Shown: positions 1 to 7,283, counted from the first letter of the stretch. The stretch is DNA of 37,448 nt from JBOHRE01 sp050732635 (GCA_050732635.1 JBOHRE010000028.1:1-37448); one strand, 5' to 3'. Made by a program: numbers and translations. Notes: a model not told the origin generated them from the letters alone.

Positions 1-63
1 GCGGCCGTGTGGGCGGGCGGCGGCCCGGGTCGGCGGGGTGCGCGGCGTGAGCGGCGACGTCGC

Positions 64-1476
64 TCAGAACACGCCGACGCGGCCTTTCGCGGACTCGCGC
101 AGCCGCGCGGCGTCGTAGCCGATCCCGTCGCGGAAGACAAGCGTCACATCGTAGATCTGCGACGGCGTGCCTACCGGGTCGCCGCGGATCACGACCAGAT
201 CCGCGGCCTTGCCCGCCACGATCGAGCCGATCCGCTCCGCCTCGCCCAGGATGCGCGCGCCGTTCAGTGTCAGGATCCGGATCGCCTCCTCGGGCGTGAA
301 GCCGGCCTCGATCAGCAGCTCGTAGTTGCGCAGGTTGCCGAAGCCGGGAAGGAAGCCGGTCCCCCAGGGGTCGGAGCCGGCGCCGAGCAGTCCGCCGGCA
401 GCGACGAACGCGCGTTCCCACTGCATCATCTTCGTGAGCAGCCGCTCGGGGACGACGAAGGGGGATTCCGCCAGCGACGCGTGCACGGCCTCGACCTCGC
501 GGCGCGTGTCGGCGTCGAGCATTTCCAGCGCGCGCGGATCCAGGCGAGCCCGCCCGGGCACGAACGTCTCGTACACGCCCAACGTGGAAACCACCGCCGC
601 GCCGCTCTCGACGATGCGGCGGATGCTCTCGCGCACCTCCTGGCTCGCCACGTCGACGTCGGCCTGGACGCGCATGTTCTGCGGCGGGCAGACATCGGGC
701 CGCTTGCCCGGCACGTAATCGCTGTTCGTGATGAAGCCGTGCTGCAGCGCGTCGATGCCGAGCGCGGCGGCCTCCGTGAACGTGACCGAGCAGAGGTGCC
801 CGGTCACGCGCAGGCCGCGCGCGTGCGCCGCCTCGATCACGGCGCGCAGCACGTCGGTGGGGCCGTTGATGACCTTGAACCAGGTCGCGCCCTCAGCCGC
901 CCAATAGTCTACGACGCGTCTGGCCTCCTCCGGCGTCGCGATGATACGGAACGCGCCCGGCCGCTGCGGTCCGCCGGTGAGGTACGGCCCCGTGACGTGG
1001 AACCGCGGACCAGCCAGCGCGCCGGCGTCGATGCTGCGCTTGAGGTTCAGCTCCCGGTATGGCAACTGGCTGCCGGCGGTCATTGCCGTGGTCACGCCGT
1101 GCGCGAGGTAGAGCGCCGCGCCGGCGTTCATGGGCGCCATGACGCGAAGACCGCCGAAGTAGGTGTGCTCGTGGAGCGCAACCAGACCGGGAATCACGGT
1201 GTGGCCCCGAAGCTCGAGCACGCGGGCACCGGCGGGAACCGCGGTGGTCTCGCGCGGACCCGCGGCCTGGATGCGTGCACCGCTCACCACGACGGTCTGA
1301 TCGTCGCGCGCCGGCGCGCCGGTGCCGTCCACGACCCGGACACGGGTCAGCGCCACGCTCGGCTCGTCCACCGCCACGAACGCTCGCACGCTCGATGACA
1401 GTGCCGGCCGCTCCTGCGCGGCGAGCGGCGCGACGCAAAGCAGCAGGCTGAGCGCGCCGCGACACGGACTGGTCAT
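64..1476 (-). CDS. Exported metal-dependent amidohydrolase (imidazolonepropionase-like)
   Basis: Amidohydrolase-superfamily protein of about 470 residues. The N-terminus is a short signal peptide (hydrophobic LSLLLC stretch, then APLAAQ), so it should act outside the cytoplasm. The N-terminal beta-sandwich carries the usual VVDGTGAP and VIPGL segments, and the first metal site reads HEH where relatives usually show HVH or HTH. Later landmarks are GHL, QHGF and a C-terminal GSDPWGTG carrying the metal-binding Asp, followed by GKAADLVVI. These are typical of the Xaa-Pro dipeptidase/imidazolonepropionase-like group; the substrate cannot be read from sequence. I chose the ATG at 1476 over a TTG two codons upstream because a G-rich stretch precedes it. 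It begins 25 bases after the BlaI-type gene, so both are probably co-transcribed. Confidence 0.88.
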   Translation of the reverse strand: MTSPCRGALSLLLCVAPLAAQERPALSSSVRAFVAVDEPSVALTRVRVVDGTGAPARDDQTVVVSGARIQAAGPRETTAVPAGARVLELRGHTVIPGLVALHEHTYFGGLRVMAPMNAGAALYLAHGVTTAMTAGSQLPYRELNLKRSIDAGALAGPRFHVTGPYLTGGPQRPGAFRIIATPEEARRVVDYWAAEGATWFKVINGPTDVLRAVIEAAHARGLRVTGHLCSVTFTEAAALGIDALQHGFITNSDYVPGKRPDVCPPQNMRVQADVDVASQEVRESIRRIVESGAAVVSTLGVYETFVPGRARLDPRALEMLDADTRREVEAVHASLAESPFVVPERLLTKMMQWERAFVAAGGLLGAGSDPWGTGFLPGFGNLRNYELLIEAGFTPEEAIRILTLNGARILGEAERIGSIVAGKAADLVVIRGDPVGTPSQIYDVTLVFRDGIGYDAARLRESAKGRVGVF

Positions 1477-1501
1477 CGGCAACCCCCCACGCCACGCCTC
1501 A

Positions 1502-1888
1502 TCAGCCCGCCTGCTCCTTCGCCCAGCGCTCGATCACGCTGCGCAGCCGGCGCACATCGCCGGGGGCGACGTCGCCCGTGGTCAGTGCCTGACTGACCAG
1601 CGCGGTGACATCACCCGCGAACGCCGCGTCCAACACGTCGCGCACCTTCGCCTCGCGCACATCCTCGCGCGTCACCCGCGGACGGAACACGAACTCGCGC
1701 CCGACCTTGCGGTGCCCGATCACGCGCTGTACCTGCAGCCGCGTCAGCAGCGTGCCGATCGTCTTCCGGGCCAGCCCCGTCGACGGCTCCAGCGCCTCCC
1801 ACACCTCGCGCGCGCTCGCCTCGCCGCGCTCCCAGAGCACGTCCAGGATCGCGAGCTGCAGCTCGGTCAGTCGCTCGAGGTCTTTCAC
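1502..1888 (-). CDS. BlaI/MecI/CopY family transcriptional repressor
   Basis: A 128-residue winged-helix repressor. Residues 1-75 give the expected fold: LTELQLAILDVLWERGEASAREVWEAL, then recognition-helix region ARKTIGTLLTRL, then the wing HRKVGREFVFRP. The C-terminal part (residues 76-128) is the helical dimerisation domain and includes the segment aligning with the protease-sensitive region of MecI/BlaI. Family members are dimers that bind TACA/TGTA dyads and usually lie next to a BlaR1/MecR1 (M56) sensor protease gene. No M56 gene is visible here; the partner is the amidohydrolase. The start is GTG. A good Bla/Mec/Cop-type dyad lies 64 bases upstream, suggesting autoregulation. What lifts repression is unknown. 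Confidence 0.9.
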   Translation of the reverse strand: MKDLERLTELQLAILDVLWERGEASAREVWEALEPSTGLARKTIGTLLTRLQVQRVIGHRKVGREFVFRPRVTREDVREAKVRDVLDAAFAGDVTALVSQALTTGDVAPGDVRRLRSVIERWAKEQAG

Positions 1889-1951
1889 GGTGTACGGCGG
1901 GTTACGGGGTTCCGGTGGCGCGTCGCGCGCGCTGCGTCCGCGCGGCTGTCG

Positions 1952-1965
1952 CTCACAGGTGTAAG
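1952..1965 (-). promoter_or_regulatory. Putative BlaI/CopY-type operator upstream of the repressor gene
   Basis: On the minus strand the site reads CTTACA-CC-TGTGAG, one mismatch from a perfect dyad and matching the TACA-N2-TGTA core known for Bla/Mec/Cop repressors at 9 of 10 positions. It sits 64 bases upstream of the GTG start. A weak promoter-like pair, TTGCGG then TAGTCT with a 17-base spacer, would place the operator over the transcription start. The operator match is seen; its use by this repressor is inferred. Confidence 0.45.
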
Positions 1966-2128
1966 ACTACGCCGCGACGTGCGCCGCCGCAAGCCCGCCG
2001 GCGGGCGCGGCTCACAATGGACGCGCGCACAGCACGCCCGCTGCAGTGTGGCGCACACCTCCACGGTCGTCGATGCGGGGCCGTCGGTCCCGCCGCGGCA
2101 CTCGGCTTCGTCGGCCCTCGTCGTTTGG

Positions 2129-2205
2129 GTACAAGTTGTACAGCCGGCGGGCGGCGCGGCGTACACGTTGTACAGCCCGCTGGCGGAGGTCGGTACAAGT
2201 TGTAC
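2129..2205. promoter_or_regulatory. Phased array of three GTACAA-N-TTGTAC dyads
   Basis: Three 13-base dyads lie at 2129-2141, 2161-2173 and 2193-2205, exactly 32 bases apart (about three helical turns). The first and third read GTACAAGTTGTAC, perfect about a central G; the second has one changed base (GTACACGTTGTAC). The 19-base gaps are GC-rich and only loosely similar. The core TACA-N3-TGTA resembles the TACA-N2-TGTA target of BlaI/CopY repressors, but with one more spacer base. The array lies in the 476-base gap between the divergent repressor gene (ends 1888) and the lipoprotein gene (starts 2371). The rest of the gap holds the operator at 1952-1965 and a 14-base tandem repeat; I see no gene in it. 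Confidence 0.6.
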
Positions 2206-2253
2206 CAAAACGCATAGGGTCCCGCCCGGGCGAGCGGCGCGTCCTGCGTCGAT

Positions 2254-2280
2254 GGCGCGACTACCAGGGCGCGACTACCA
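2254..2280. repeat. Short 14-base tandem repeat
   Basis: GGCGCGACTACCA occurs at 2254-2266 and again at 2268-2280, followed by a partial third copy (AGGGCGCG). It lies between the dyad array and the lipoprotein start. No function can be assigned. Confidence 0.5.
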
Positions 2281-2370
2281 TAGGGCGCGCGGGGGATCCA
2301 GGGGCCGCACGAGTCACGCGGCAGGCCCGTCGCGCGTTCCGATAGCGGGCACTCGAGAGGAGCAATGACC

Positions 2371-2751
2371 ATGCGCGTGAGGAGCTGGGTGAGCGTGCTG
2401 GCGCTTGCGGCGGCGGGCGCAGGGTGCGGCGGACTGGTCGGGCTGGACGCGCCGGCCATCGAGGTGCGCCTCGAGGATGATGGGCTGCACGTGGCCAACC
2501 ACACCGACGCGACGATCTACTTCACCGCGGTCAACCCGCGCTCGCTGGTGCTCTGGGTCGCGTGCACGGAGCCCGACAGCTGCGACCGCATCGAGTCGGG
2601 CAGCGCCGTGACGCTCGGCTTCGACCAGATCCTCGGCTGGGGGCTGGACAGCGATCCGTCCGACGTCGACTTCCACTACTGGCGTCTGGTCCCGACGCCG
2701 CGTGGCGACTACCGCGCCGACCGCATCCGCACCATCCGCGTCTCGCGCTGA
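2371..2751 (+). CDS. Small putative lipoprotein of unknown function
   Basis: A 126-residue protein with an N-terminal charged/hydrophobic segment (MRVRSWVSVLALAAAGAGC) ending in a lipobox-like AGAGC, so probably a lipoprotein. The remainder looks beta-rich (IEVRLEDDGLHVANHTDATIYFTAV), ends with RTIRVSR, and includes two Cys about six residues apart (ACTEPDSC) that could pair. I do not recognise a family. The ATG at 2371 is preferred to the in-frame ATG at 2365 because GAGAGGAG at 2355-2362 lies eight bases before 2371 but only two before 2365. It is flanked by the dyad array upstream and a fourth copy of the same dyad downstream, which suggests shared control. Confidence 0.65.
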   Translation: MRVRSWVSVLALAAAGAGCGGLVGLDAPAIEVRLEDDGLHVANHTDATIYFTAVNPRSLVLWVACTEPDSCDRIESGSAVTLGFDQILGWGLDSDPSDVDFHYWRLVPTPRGDYRADRIRTIRVSR

Positions 2752-2823
2752 GACTGGCGCCGCGCGTGCGGCGGGCGTCGGCCGCCGGGGCCGGCGTCGT
2801 CGCCCGGCACCCTCGACGTTTTG

Positions 2824-2836
2824 GTACAACCTGTAC
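2824..2836. promoter_or_regulatory. Fourth, isolated GTACAA-N-YTGTAC dyad
   Basis: GTACAACCTGTAC, one base from the perfect dyad. Including its flank it reads TTTTGGTACAACCTGTAC, matching the minus-strand reading of the 2193-2205 copy (TTTTGGTACAACTTGTAC) at all but one position. It lies in the 261-base gap between the end of the lipoprotein gene and the end of the aldo/keto reductase gene, where I see no gene start on either strand to regulate. Confidence 0.5.
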
Positions 2837-3012
2837 AGCATCGCGTCGGTCGGCCGAGGATGGGGTCAAAATGAGCCGCGATGCCGAGCAGCCTACTCCG
2901 CGAAGCTGCTGAGTGACGCTGAGCGGCGGCATGGGTCCGAGGTCGCCACTGGGCGGTGCGCACGGCTCATCCTCCTCCGATGTCAGCGGCCGCAACCGGA
3001 GCGGAGCCCGGG

Positions 3013-3996
3013 TTACCGATTCACCGCCCGCATCGCGTCTTCGGCGTAGCGCGAGCCCGCCGCCGCGCCAACCGGCACAGCGGCCTCCAGTCGCTCCCGC
3101 TCCGCCGCGGTGAGCGTGACCGCGGCAGCGGCGCTGTTTTCCTCCAGCCGCTCGATGCGGCGCGTCCCCGGAATCGGCACCACGCCCTCGTGCGCCAGCA
3201 GCCAGGCGAGCGCCAGCTGCGCCGGCGTCACGCCCTTGGCCGCCGCCAGCTCGCGCACCGTGTCCGCGATGGTCAGGTTCGCCGCAAAGTTGTCGCCGGA
3301 GAAGCGCGGGTTGCTGCGGCGCCAGTCGGTCGGGTCGAGATCGTCCAGCCGCCGGATCGCTCCGGTCAGGAAGCCGCGCCCCAGTGGACTGTAGGCCACG
3401 AACGTGATGCCGAGCTCGGCGCACAGGCCGAGCAGCTCGTCCTCCGGCTCGCGGGACCAGAGCGAGTACTCGGTCTGCAGCGCGGCGATGGGATGGACCG
3501 CGTGCGCGCGGCGGATCGTGTCGGGCGCCGCCTCCGACAGCCCCAGGTAGCGCACCTTGCCTGCCCGCACCAGCTCGGCCATGGCGCCCACCGTGTCCTC
3601 GATCGGCGTGTCGGGATCGACGCGGTGCTGGTAGTAGAGGTCGATGGTCTCCACACCCAGCCGCCCGAGGCTGGCGTCGCACGCGCGCCGCACGTAGTCG
3701 GGCCGGCCGTTCACGCCCCGGAACCTGCCGTCGGCGTCACGGACGTTGCCGAACTTGGTGGCGATCACGGCACCCTCGCGCCGGTCCGCGAGCGCCCTGC
3801 CCACCAGCTCCTCGTTGGCGCCGACGCCATACATGTCCGCGGTATCGAAGAAGTTGACGCCGAGCTCCAGGGCGCGGTGGATCACCGCGATCGAGCGGGC
3901 GTCCTCCGCCGCCCCGTAGAAGTCCGACATGCCCATGCAGCCCAGACCGATGGCCGACACCGCCGGCCCGCCCGCACCGAGATTGCGCATCTCCAT
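3013..3996 (-). CDS. Aldo/keto reductase
   Basis: A 327-residue NADPH-dependent oxidoreductase of the aldo/keto reductase superfamily, a cytosolic TIM barrel. The catalytic tetrad is present: Asp51 and Tyr56 in FFDTADMYG, Lys81 in VIATKFG and His124 in YYQHRVDP. The GLGCMGMSDFYG start and the C-terminal PIPGTRRIERLEEN cofactor-binding segment are typical of the bacterial general-stress-type reductases acting on aldehydes and ketones; the physiological substrate is not readable. The ATG at 3996 is preferred to one six codons upstream because GGAGGAGCT lies just before it, inside what would otherwise be coding. It stands alone, convergent with the lipoprotein gene. Confidence 0.93.
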   Translation of the reverse strand: MEMRNLGAGGPAVSAIGLGCMGMSDFYGAAEDARSIAVIHRALELGVNFFDTADMYGVGANEELVGRALADRREGAVIATKFGNVRDADGRFRGVNGRPDYVRRACDASLGRLGVETIDLYYQHRVDPDTPIEDTVGAMAELVRAGKVRYLGLSEAAPDTIRRAHAVHPIAALQTEYSLWSREPEDELLGLCAELGITFVAYSPLGRGFLTGAIRRLDDLDPTDWRRSNPRFSGDNFAANLTIADTVRELAAAKGVTPAQLALAWLLAHEGVVPIPGTRRIERLEENSAAAAVTLTAAERERLEAAVPVGAAAGSRYAEDAMRAVNR

Positions 3997-4228
3997 GACA
4001 GCTCCTCCCTCCATTCGCCGCGCTCAGGATTGCCCGTGGCCCTGGCCGCTGGCGACGCCATCCGTTTGACGTGCCTCGCCCGGCGCCCGAAATCGCCTGC
4101 GTCGCAACCGCTTAGGCCACACGGCCTCCAACGCCCGAAAAATTCGATGTTACATCCGGCCCGCGAGCGGCATTTTACTCTATAGGGGACCGATTTTCGA
4201 TTCCACACCACATCCGGGAGACTCTTCG

Positions 4229-4378
4229 ATGCGGAAGACTGCGCTCGGCCCGTCGCTCGACGTCACGCCCGGCGTGCGCTACCGGTCCTACACCGCCGAC
4301 TTCGACCTCTTCGGCAGCGACGCCGAGGGCGACATCACGTACCTCGTGGTCGACGTCGGGCTCGGCTACCGCTGTTGA
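4229..4378 (+). pseudogene. Remnant of an outer-membrane beta-barrel protein gene
   Basis: A 49-codon open frame with a plausible ribosome site (GGGAG about eight bases before the ATG). It starts MRKTALGPSL and then reads GVRYRSYTADFDLFG ... ITYLVVDVGLGYRC. The second half looks like the last two strands of an outer-membrane beta-barrel: alternating hydrophobic residues ending in LGYR, where functional barrels normally end in Phe. I infer an internal deletion that joined a start codon to the last strands of a porin-like gene, with the terminal aromatic lost. It could instead be a real small protein. Confidence 0.4.
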
Positions 4379-4477
4379 TCTCACGGGCGACGGCGCCGGT
4401 CTGTCCGCGCGGCCGGTGCCGTCGCCTGATGTTGCGTCGCAGCTCGCCTGACCGCCGCCGCTTTTCCGGAGGAGATG

Positions 4478-5068
4478 ATGCACGAGCTCCGCCTGGCCCA
4501 GGTCGTGGTCACCGAAGGCGACTGGTCCTCCTGGATCAGCCGCGCGATCCGCCGCGCCACCGGCTTCGAGTGGACGCACGCCTTCATCGTGACCGGTCCC
4601 GACGAGCTCTCCGAGGCCTGGTTCCCGCGCGTGCGCACGCACTCCCTCGCCCGCCGCATGGACGAGCTGGCCGCCAAGGGCCGCCAGCACGTGGTGCTCG
4701 AGCTGCCCGAGATCACCGACACCGAGCGCGCGCTCGTCGCCGACAAGGCCCGCAGCTACGTCGGCCGCTACTACGACGTCGGCCAGATCCTGCTCTACTA
4801 CACGCTCAAGCGCTTCTGGAAGGACGGCGACGGCACGCTGATCTGCTCGCGCCTGGTGACCGCCGCCCACTTCTCCGGCCTCGGCCCCACGCGCGGCAAC
4901 CTGTTCCCGCCCGAGCTGATCGCCGCCCTGCCGCCCGAGTTCGACGGCCGCCAGGACAACCTGAAGGTCGGCTACGCGACGCCGGCGGATCTGCTGTATT
5001 CGACGCTGGCGAGGGTTGGGCCGGGAGCGGTCATGAGCGAGGGCTATACGACGGATCTGCACAGCTGA
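4478..5068 (+). CDS. Permuted papain-like (YiiX/NlpC-P60 type) cysteine hydrolase
   Basis: A 196-residue protein resembling the permuted NlpC/P60 group (YiiX/YebB-like), in which the catalytic His precedes the Cys. The visible candidates are His34 in FEWTHAFIV and Cys123 in GTLICSRLV, with the intervening YVGRYYDVGQILLYY helix region typical of the fold. Members hydrolyse amide or ester bonds in peptidoglycan or lipid substrates, but many are uncharacterised. There is no signal peptide or membrane segment. GGAGG at 4468-4472 is five bases before the ATG at 4478; an overlapping ATG at 4475 is the alternative. A GC-poorer accessory stretch begins after its stop. Confidence 0.72.
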   Translation: MHELRLAQVVVTEGDWSSWISRAIRRATGFEWTHAFIVTGPDELSEAWFPRVRTHSLARRMDELAAKGRQHVVLELPEITDTERALVADKARSYVGRYYDVGQILLYYTLKRFWKDGDGTLICSRLVTAAHFSGLGPTRGNLFPPELIAALPPEFDGRQDNLKVGYATPADLLYSTLARVGPGAVMSEGYTTDLHS

Positions 5069-5223
5069 ATGACGCGGCAGGAGACGAGGGCCCGCCGCAT
5101 CACGCGGCTGTCCCGTGACGAATGCGCAGATGCGATTGCGAGTGTGGTCGGGAGGAATCCGGAATGGCGTTTTACTACACCGCGATTGGCGATACCCGAA
5201 CACAGCGGTTCGGATATAAACAG

Positions 5224-5670
5224 TTATGCGTTCATGGGTGCCTCAACGATGATCCCTCCTTTGCATCGTACTGGCTGTACGGGAATCGCTCGCGCTCTCG
5301 CGGTCTCTGTGATAGCACCCATCGATTGAACAGCCCCACTCCCCAGCAACCCCAGGTGCTCCTGCGGCTCCACTTCGCTCTGGCCCCATCTTCTCCCGCG
5401 GCTCGGGCGTGCGCCCGCTTCGCGGGCCGATTCCCTTTCGCCGTTGCCAAGCAGCCGCCGCTAGTGAGAATTGAGCCGGAGGCAACACCGGACTTTGTGT
5501 GTTCCTGGCTTGCAACGGATCTCGGCGCGGCACCCACGCCGCATAACATCTCGGTCACCGCTGCGGCGGAGCTTCGCTCCGCCTTGCCCTGCGGGAACGC
5601 CGCTGCTCATCTCCTCTTCCAGGAGCAGCGCTACCGCTGTAGCGCAGCGGCGTTCGGTGACCGCCCAACG
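5224..5670 (+). mobile_element. Candidate integron gene cassette without a recognisable gene
   Basis: If 5541-5676 is an attC site, its 5' core (GCATAAC) predicts that the same cassette began with GTTATGC. That heptamer is present at 5223-5229, so the cassette would run from 5224 to 5670. The interval has one frame open throughout on the plus strand, but its composition is not protein-like and I recognise no product; the longest ATG-started frame from 5233 gives only 32 residues. The gap after the previous gene (5069-5222) also shows no gene. Non-coding cassettes are known. The left boundary rests on one heptamer and no attC precedes it. Confidence 0.3.
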
Positions 5671-5676
5671 TTAGGC
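5541..5676 (+). other. Putative integron attC recombination site
   Basis: A 136-base imperfect inverted repeat with attC architecture. The outer 7-mers are GCATAAC (5541-5547) and GTTAGGC (5670-5676), complementary at six of seven positions and fitting the RYYYAAC/GTTRRRY core pattern with one mismatch. Then come unpaired spacers of four and six bases, then a perfect 9-base inner stem, CGGTCACCG (5552-5560) with CGGTGACCG (5655-5663). The 94-base interior folds into further hairpins, including GGCGGAGC-TTC-GCTCCGCC (5565-5583). Length is within the known attC range. No integrase gene is in the window, so it would be a lone (CALIN-like) site. The abiV-like gene starts 30 bases after it. Confidence 0.55.
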
Positions 5677-5705
5677 GCCATGTTTCGCTTTTTGCTTGAG
5701 AACCA

Positions 5706-6224
5706 GTGGAGATCGAGAAGCTAGCGCCCCGGCTGGAGCAGTTGCTGCACGCGAGATCCGCGGAAGAGATCCGCGCGGCCATAGATGCGGTCTTGGAAGC
5801 CTTGCCCGAGGATCAAAAGCAGGAGGCGGCGGAAAAAGCGATCCGAAAGCGAGCGCCCGAGCATTTCCTCCGCCACCTCGATGTCCTGGCGGAGTTGCTC
5901 AACTCCTCAAAGCCACTCGTGGCTGGCGCGACCCTGCCAGACAGGTATGCGCAGTTCCTTGAACTCGTTAGGCATGTTGAGCGGCTGTGGCAGGATGCGG
6001 TCACCTTATACCGGGCGGGTAGTTTTTCATCAGCCACGTTCTTCGCCTTGGTCGTGCTAGAGGAGACAGGAAAGGTTGGAGCTGCGCGGTTTCAGCTGTT
6101 CGGGCCGATCAAGATCGACATGCCGGCCCCGTCAAAGCGAAAGCGGGGCCACCCGTTCTATAGCCACACGAAGAAGCACCTGAGTCCTGGGTGCAACAGG
6201 GCTCGACCGTGTTCTATTTCGTGA
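5706..6224 (+). pseudogene. Truncated AbiV-family abortive-infection gene
   Basis: From a GTG at 5706 the frame encodes an alpha-helical protein whose residues 100-158 resemble the AbiV family (HEPN-like phage-defence proteins, first known from lactococcal abortive infection). The key block is ATFFALVVLEETGKV at about residues 110-124, followed by basic KRKRGHPFYSHTKKH. After residue 158 the similarity stops: the next 14 residues come from another frame of the downstream DHFR-like fragment, then a stop. The normal C-terminal part is missing, so the protein is probably not functional. It starts directly after the attC-like site, as the first gene of an integron cassette would. Base composition is AT-richer than neighbouring housekeeping genes. 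Confidence 0.6.
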
Positions 6225-6511
6225 ACACGGGCATACAGTCAGCCTTGGCGAGGGCCAAGGCTGATGCCAACGGCAAGGACGTCCGCATACAGGGCGGCGC
6301 GAATGTCATCCAGCAGTACGTGAACGCCGGGCTCGTCGATGAATTCATGGTCCACATCGCGCCGGTCATGATTGGACGTGGTATACGTCTGTTCGACGAC
6401 GTCGATAGACGGCGCTTCACAGTCGAGATCATCGAATCGATCGACTCGAGCTTGGTGACACACATACGCTATCGAGTGAACAACAGACGTCCGGGATCGC
6501 AGAACCGCTAG
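6182..6511 (+). pseudogene. 5'-truncated RibD-C/dihydrofolate-reductase-like gene
   Basis: This frame encodes the C-terminal half of a RibD-C/DHFR-family protein: ESWVQQGSTVFYFV, then VRIQGGANVIQQYVNAGLVDEF, then HIAPVMIGRGIRLF, ending in THIRYRV. The family's N-terminal 80 or so residues are absent, because upstream sequence belongs to the abiV-like gene in a different frame. A GTG at 6191 could start a 106-residue product but has no clear ribosome site. A complete family member of different sequence lies at 11879-12448. I read this as a deletion or recombination scar. The recognisable junction is within about ten bases of 6180. Confidence 0.7.
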
Positions 6512-6534
6512 GCCGCTCTCGGCATGGATGCGCG

Positions 6535-6963
6535 TCAGGCAACATTCGCCAGCACCTCGCGCAGTCCCACGCCGACCATACGCTGCCACCCTTGGCTCGC
6601 GCCGTCGAAGGCGGCCTCATCGCCAGGCTTGAAGCCGGAGTGCTCGAGCACCAGCCGCGTGCCACCCGACGGTGTCGGCGTGAGCGTCCAGGTGACGACG
6701 GTGTCCAGAGGGCCGCCACGCCACGTATAACGGAGTCGCTCGAACGGCTCCAGCTCCAGCACCTCGCAGTGAACGATCCCGTCCCACCACGGCGTCGGCT
6801 CTGATCTGAAGGTGAAGCTGTGCCCGATCGTGGGCCGCATGTTATTGGCCATGAGCCACTTCTCGAGCAGCTCGGGCTCGGTCAGCGCGCGCCACACCTT
6901 CGCGGGCGGGTGTGGCAGGTCGTACTCGAGAGAAATCGACCGCGTTTCGGCTTGGGCGCTCAT
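6535..6963 (-). CDS. SRPBCC (AHSA1-like) family protein
   Basis: A 142-residue single-domain protein of the START/SRPBCC fold, AHSA1-like branch: ISLEYDLPHPPAKVWRALTEPELLEKW at the start, a central strand pattern ELEPFERLRYTWRGG, then VVTWTLTPTPSGGTRLVLEHSGF and a C-terminal helix GWQRMVGVGLREVL. These proteins have a hydrophobic cavity and are thought to bind small ligands; the ligand here is unknown. Its ATG overlaps the stop of the ArsR-type gene by four bases (ATGA), so the two are translationally coupled, a common arrangement for ArsR-AHSA1 pairs. Confidence 0.9.
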   Translation of the reverse strand: MSAQAETRSISLEYDLPHPPAKVWRALTEPELLEKWLMANNMRPTIGHSFTFRSEPTPWWDGIVHCEVLELEPFERLRYTWRGGPLDTVVTWTLTPTPSGGTRLVLEHSGFKPGDEAAFDGASQGWQRMVGVGLREVLANVA

Positions 6964-7277
6964 TCATCCATCTCCTCGAGCAAGGCTTGAAGTCGGTCGA
7001 GGCGTTCGAGCCAGAACGCCTGGTAGCGCGCAATCCAATCGACGAGCGGGCGGAGTCCATTGGGCTCGACCCGGTAGTAGACGAAGCGACCCTCTCGCCG
7101 TTCGGACACGAGGCCGGCCTTGCGGAGCGTCGCCAGGTGCTGCGAGACGGCCGGCTGAGAGATGTCGAAGCACGCCGTGAGATCCTTCACAGCGGCTTCG
7201 CCACCGGTCAGGCGCTCGAAAATCGCCCGGCGGCTGGGATCCGCCAGTGCGCGGAAGACCGTGTTCGCGCGTCGCAT
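6960..7277 (-). CDS. ArsR-family winged-helix repressor
   Basis: A 105-residue ArsR/SmtB-type regulator with the standard order: FRALADPSRRAIFERL, then VKDLTACFDISQPAVSQHLATLRKAGLV (recognition helix SQPAVSQHLATL) and the wing REGRFVYYRVEP. There are no Cys-rich metal-site motifs (the only Cys is in TACFDI), so it probably does not sense metals. A start at 7298 is possible by frame but lies inside the promoter; with -10 TATGTA at 7284-7289, transcription would begin at about 7277, exactly at the second ATG. I therefore place the start there and suggest a leaderless mRNA. It probably represses itself and the downstream SRPBCC gene. Confidence 0.88.
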   Translation of the reverse strand: MRRANTVFRALADPSRRAIFERLTGGEAAVKDLTACFDISQPAVSQHLATLRKAGLVSERREGRFVYYRVEPNGLRPLVDWIARYQAFWLERLDRLQALLEEMDE

Positions 7278-7283
7278 CCCGAA

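Noticed and set aside
2129..2205. CRISPR-like array
   Set aside because: The repeats are 13-base palindromes with 19-base GC-rich gaps, only three units, and no cas genes; they fit operator sites far better.
2702..3049. Plus-strand frame between the lipoprotein and aldo/keto reductase genes
   Set aside because: It has no ribosome site or recognisable domain and overlaps both the lipoprotein end and the reductase end.
5541..5676. Insertion-sequence end or intrinsic terminator
   Set aside because: There is no transposase, no target duplication and no T-run; the spaced two-box stem matches attC architecture better.
5122..5724. A 200-codon plus-strand frame across the attC-like region as a protein gene
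   Set aside because: It reads through the palindromic attC-like structure, has no domain and no protein-like composition.
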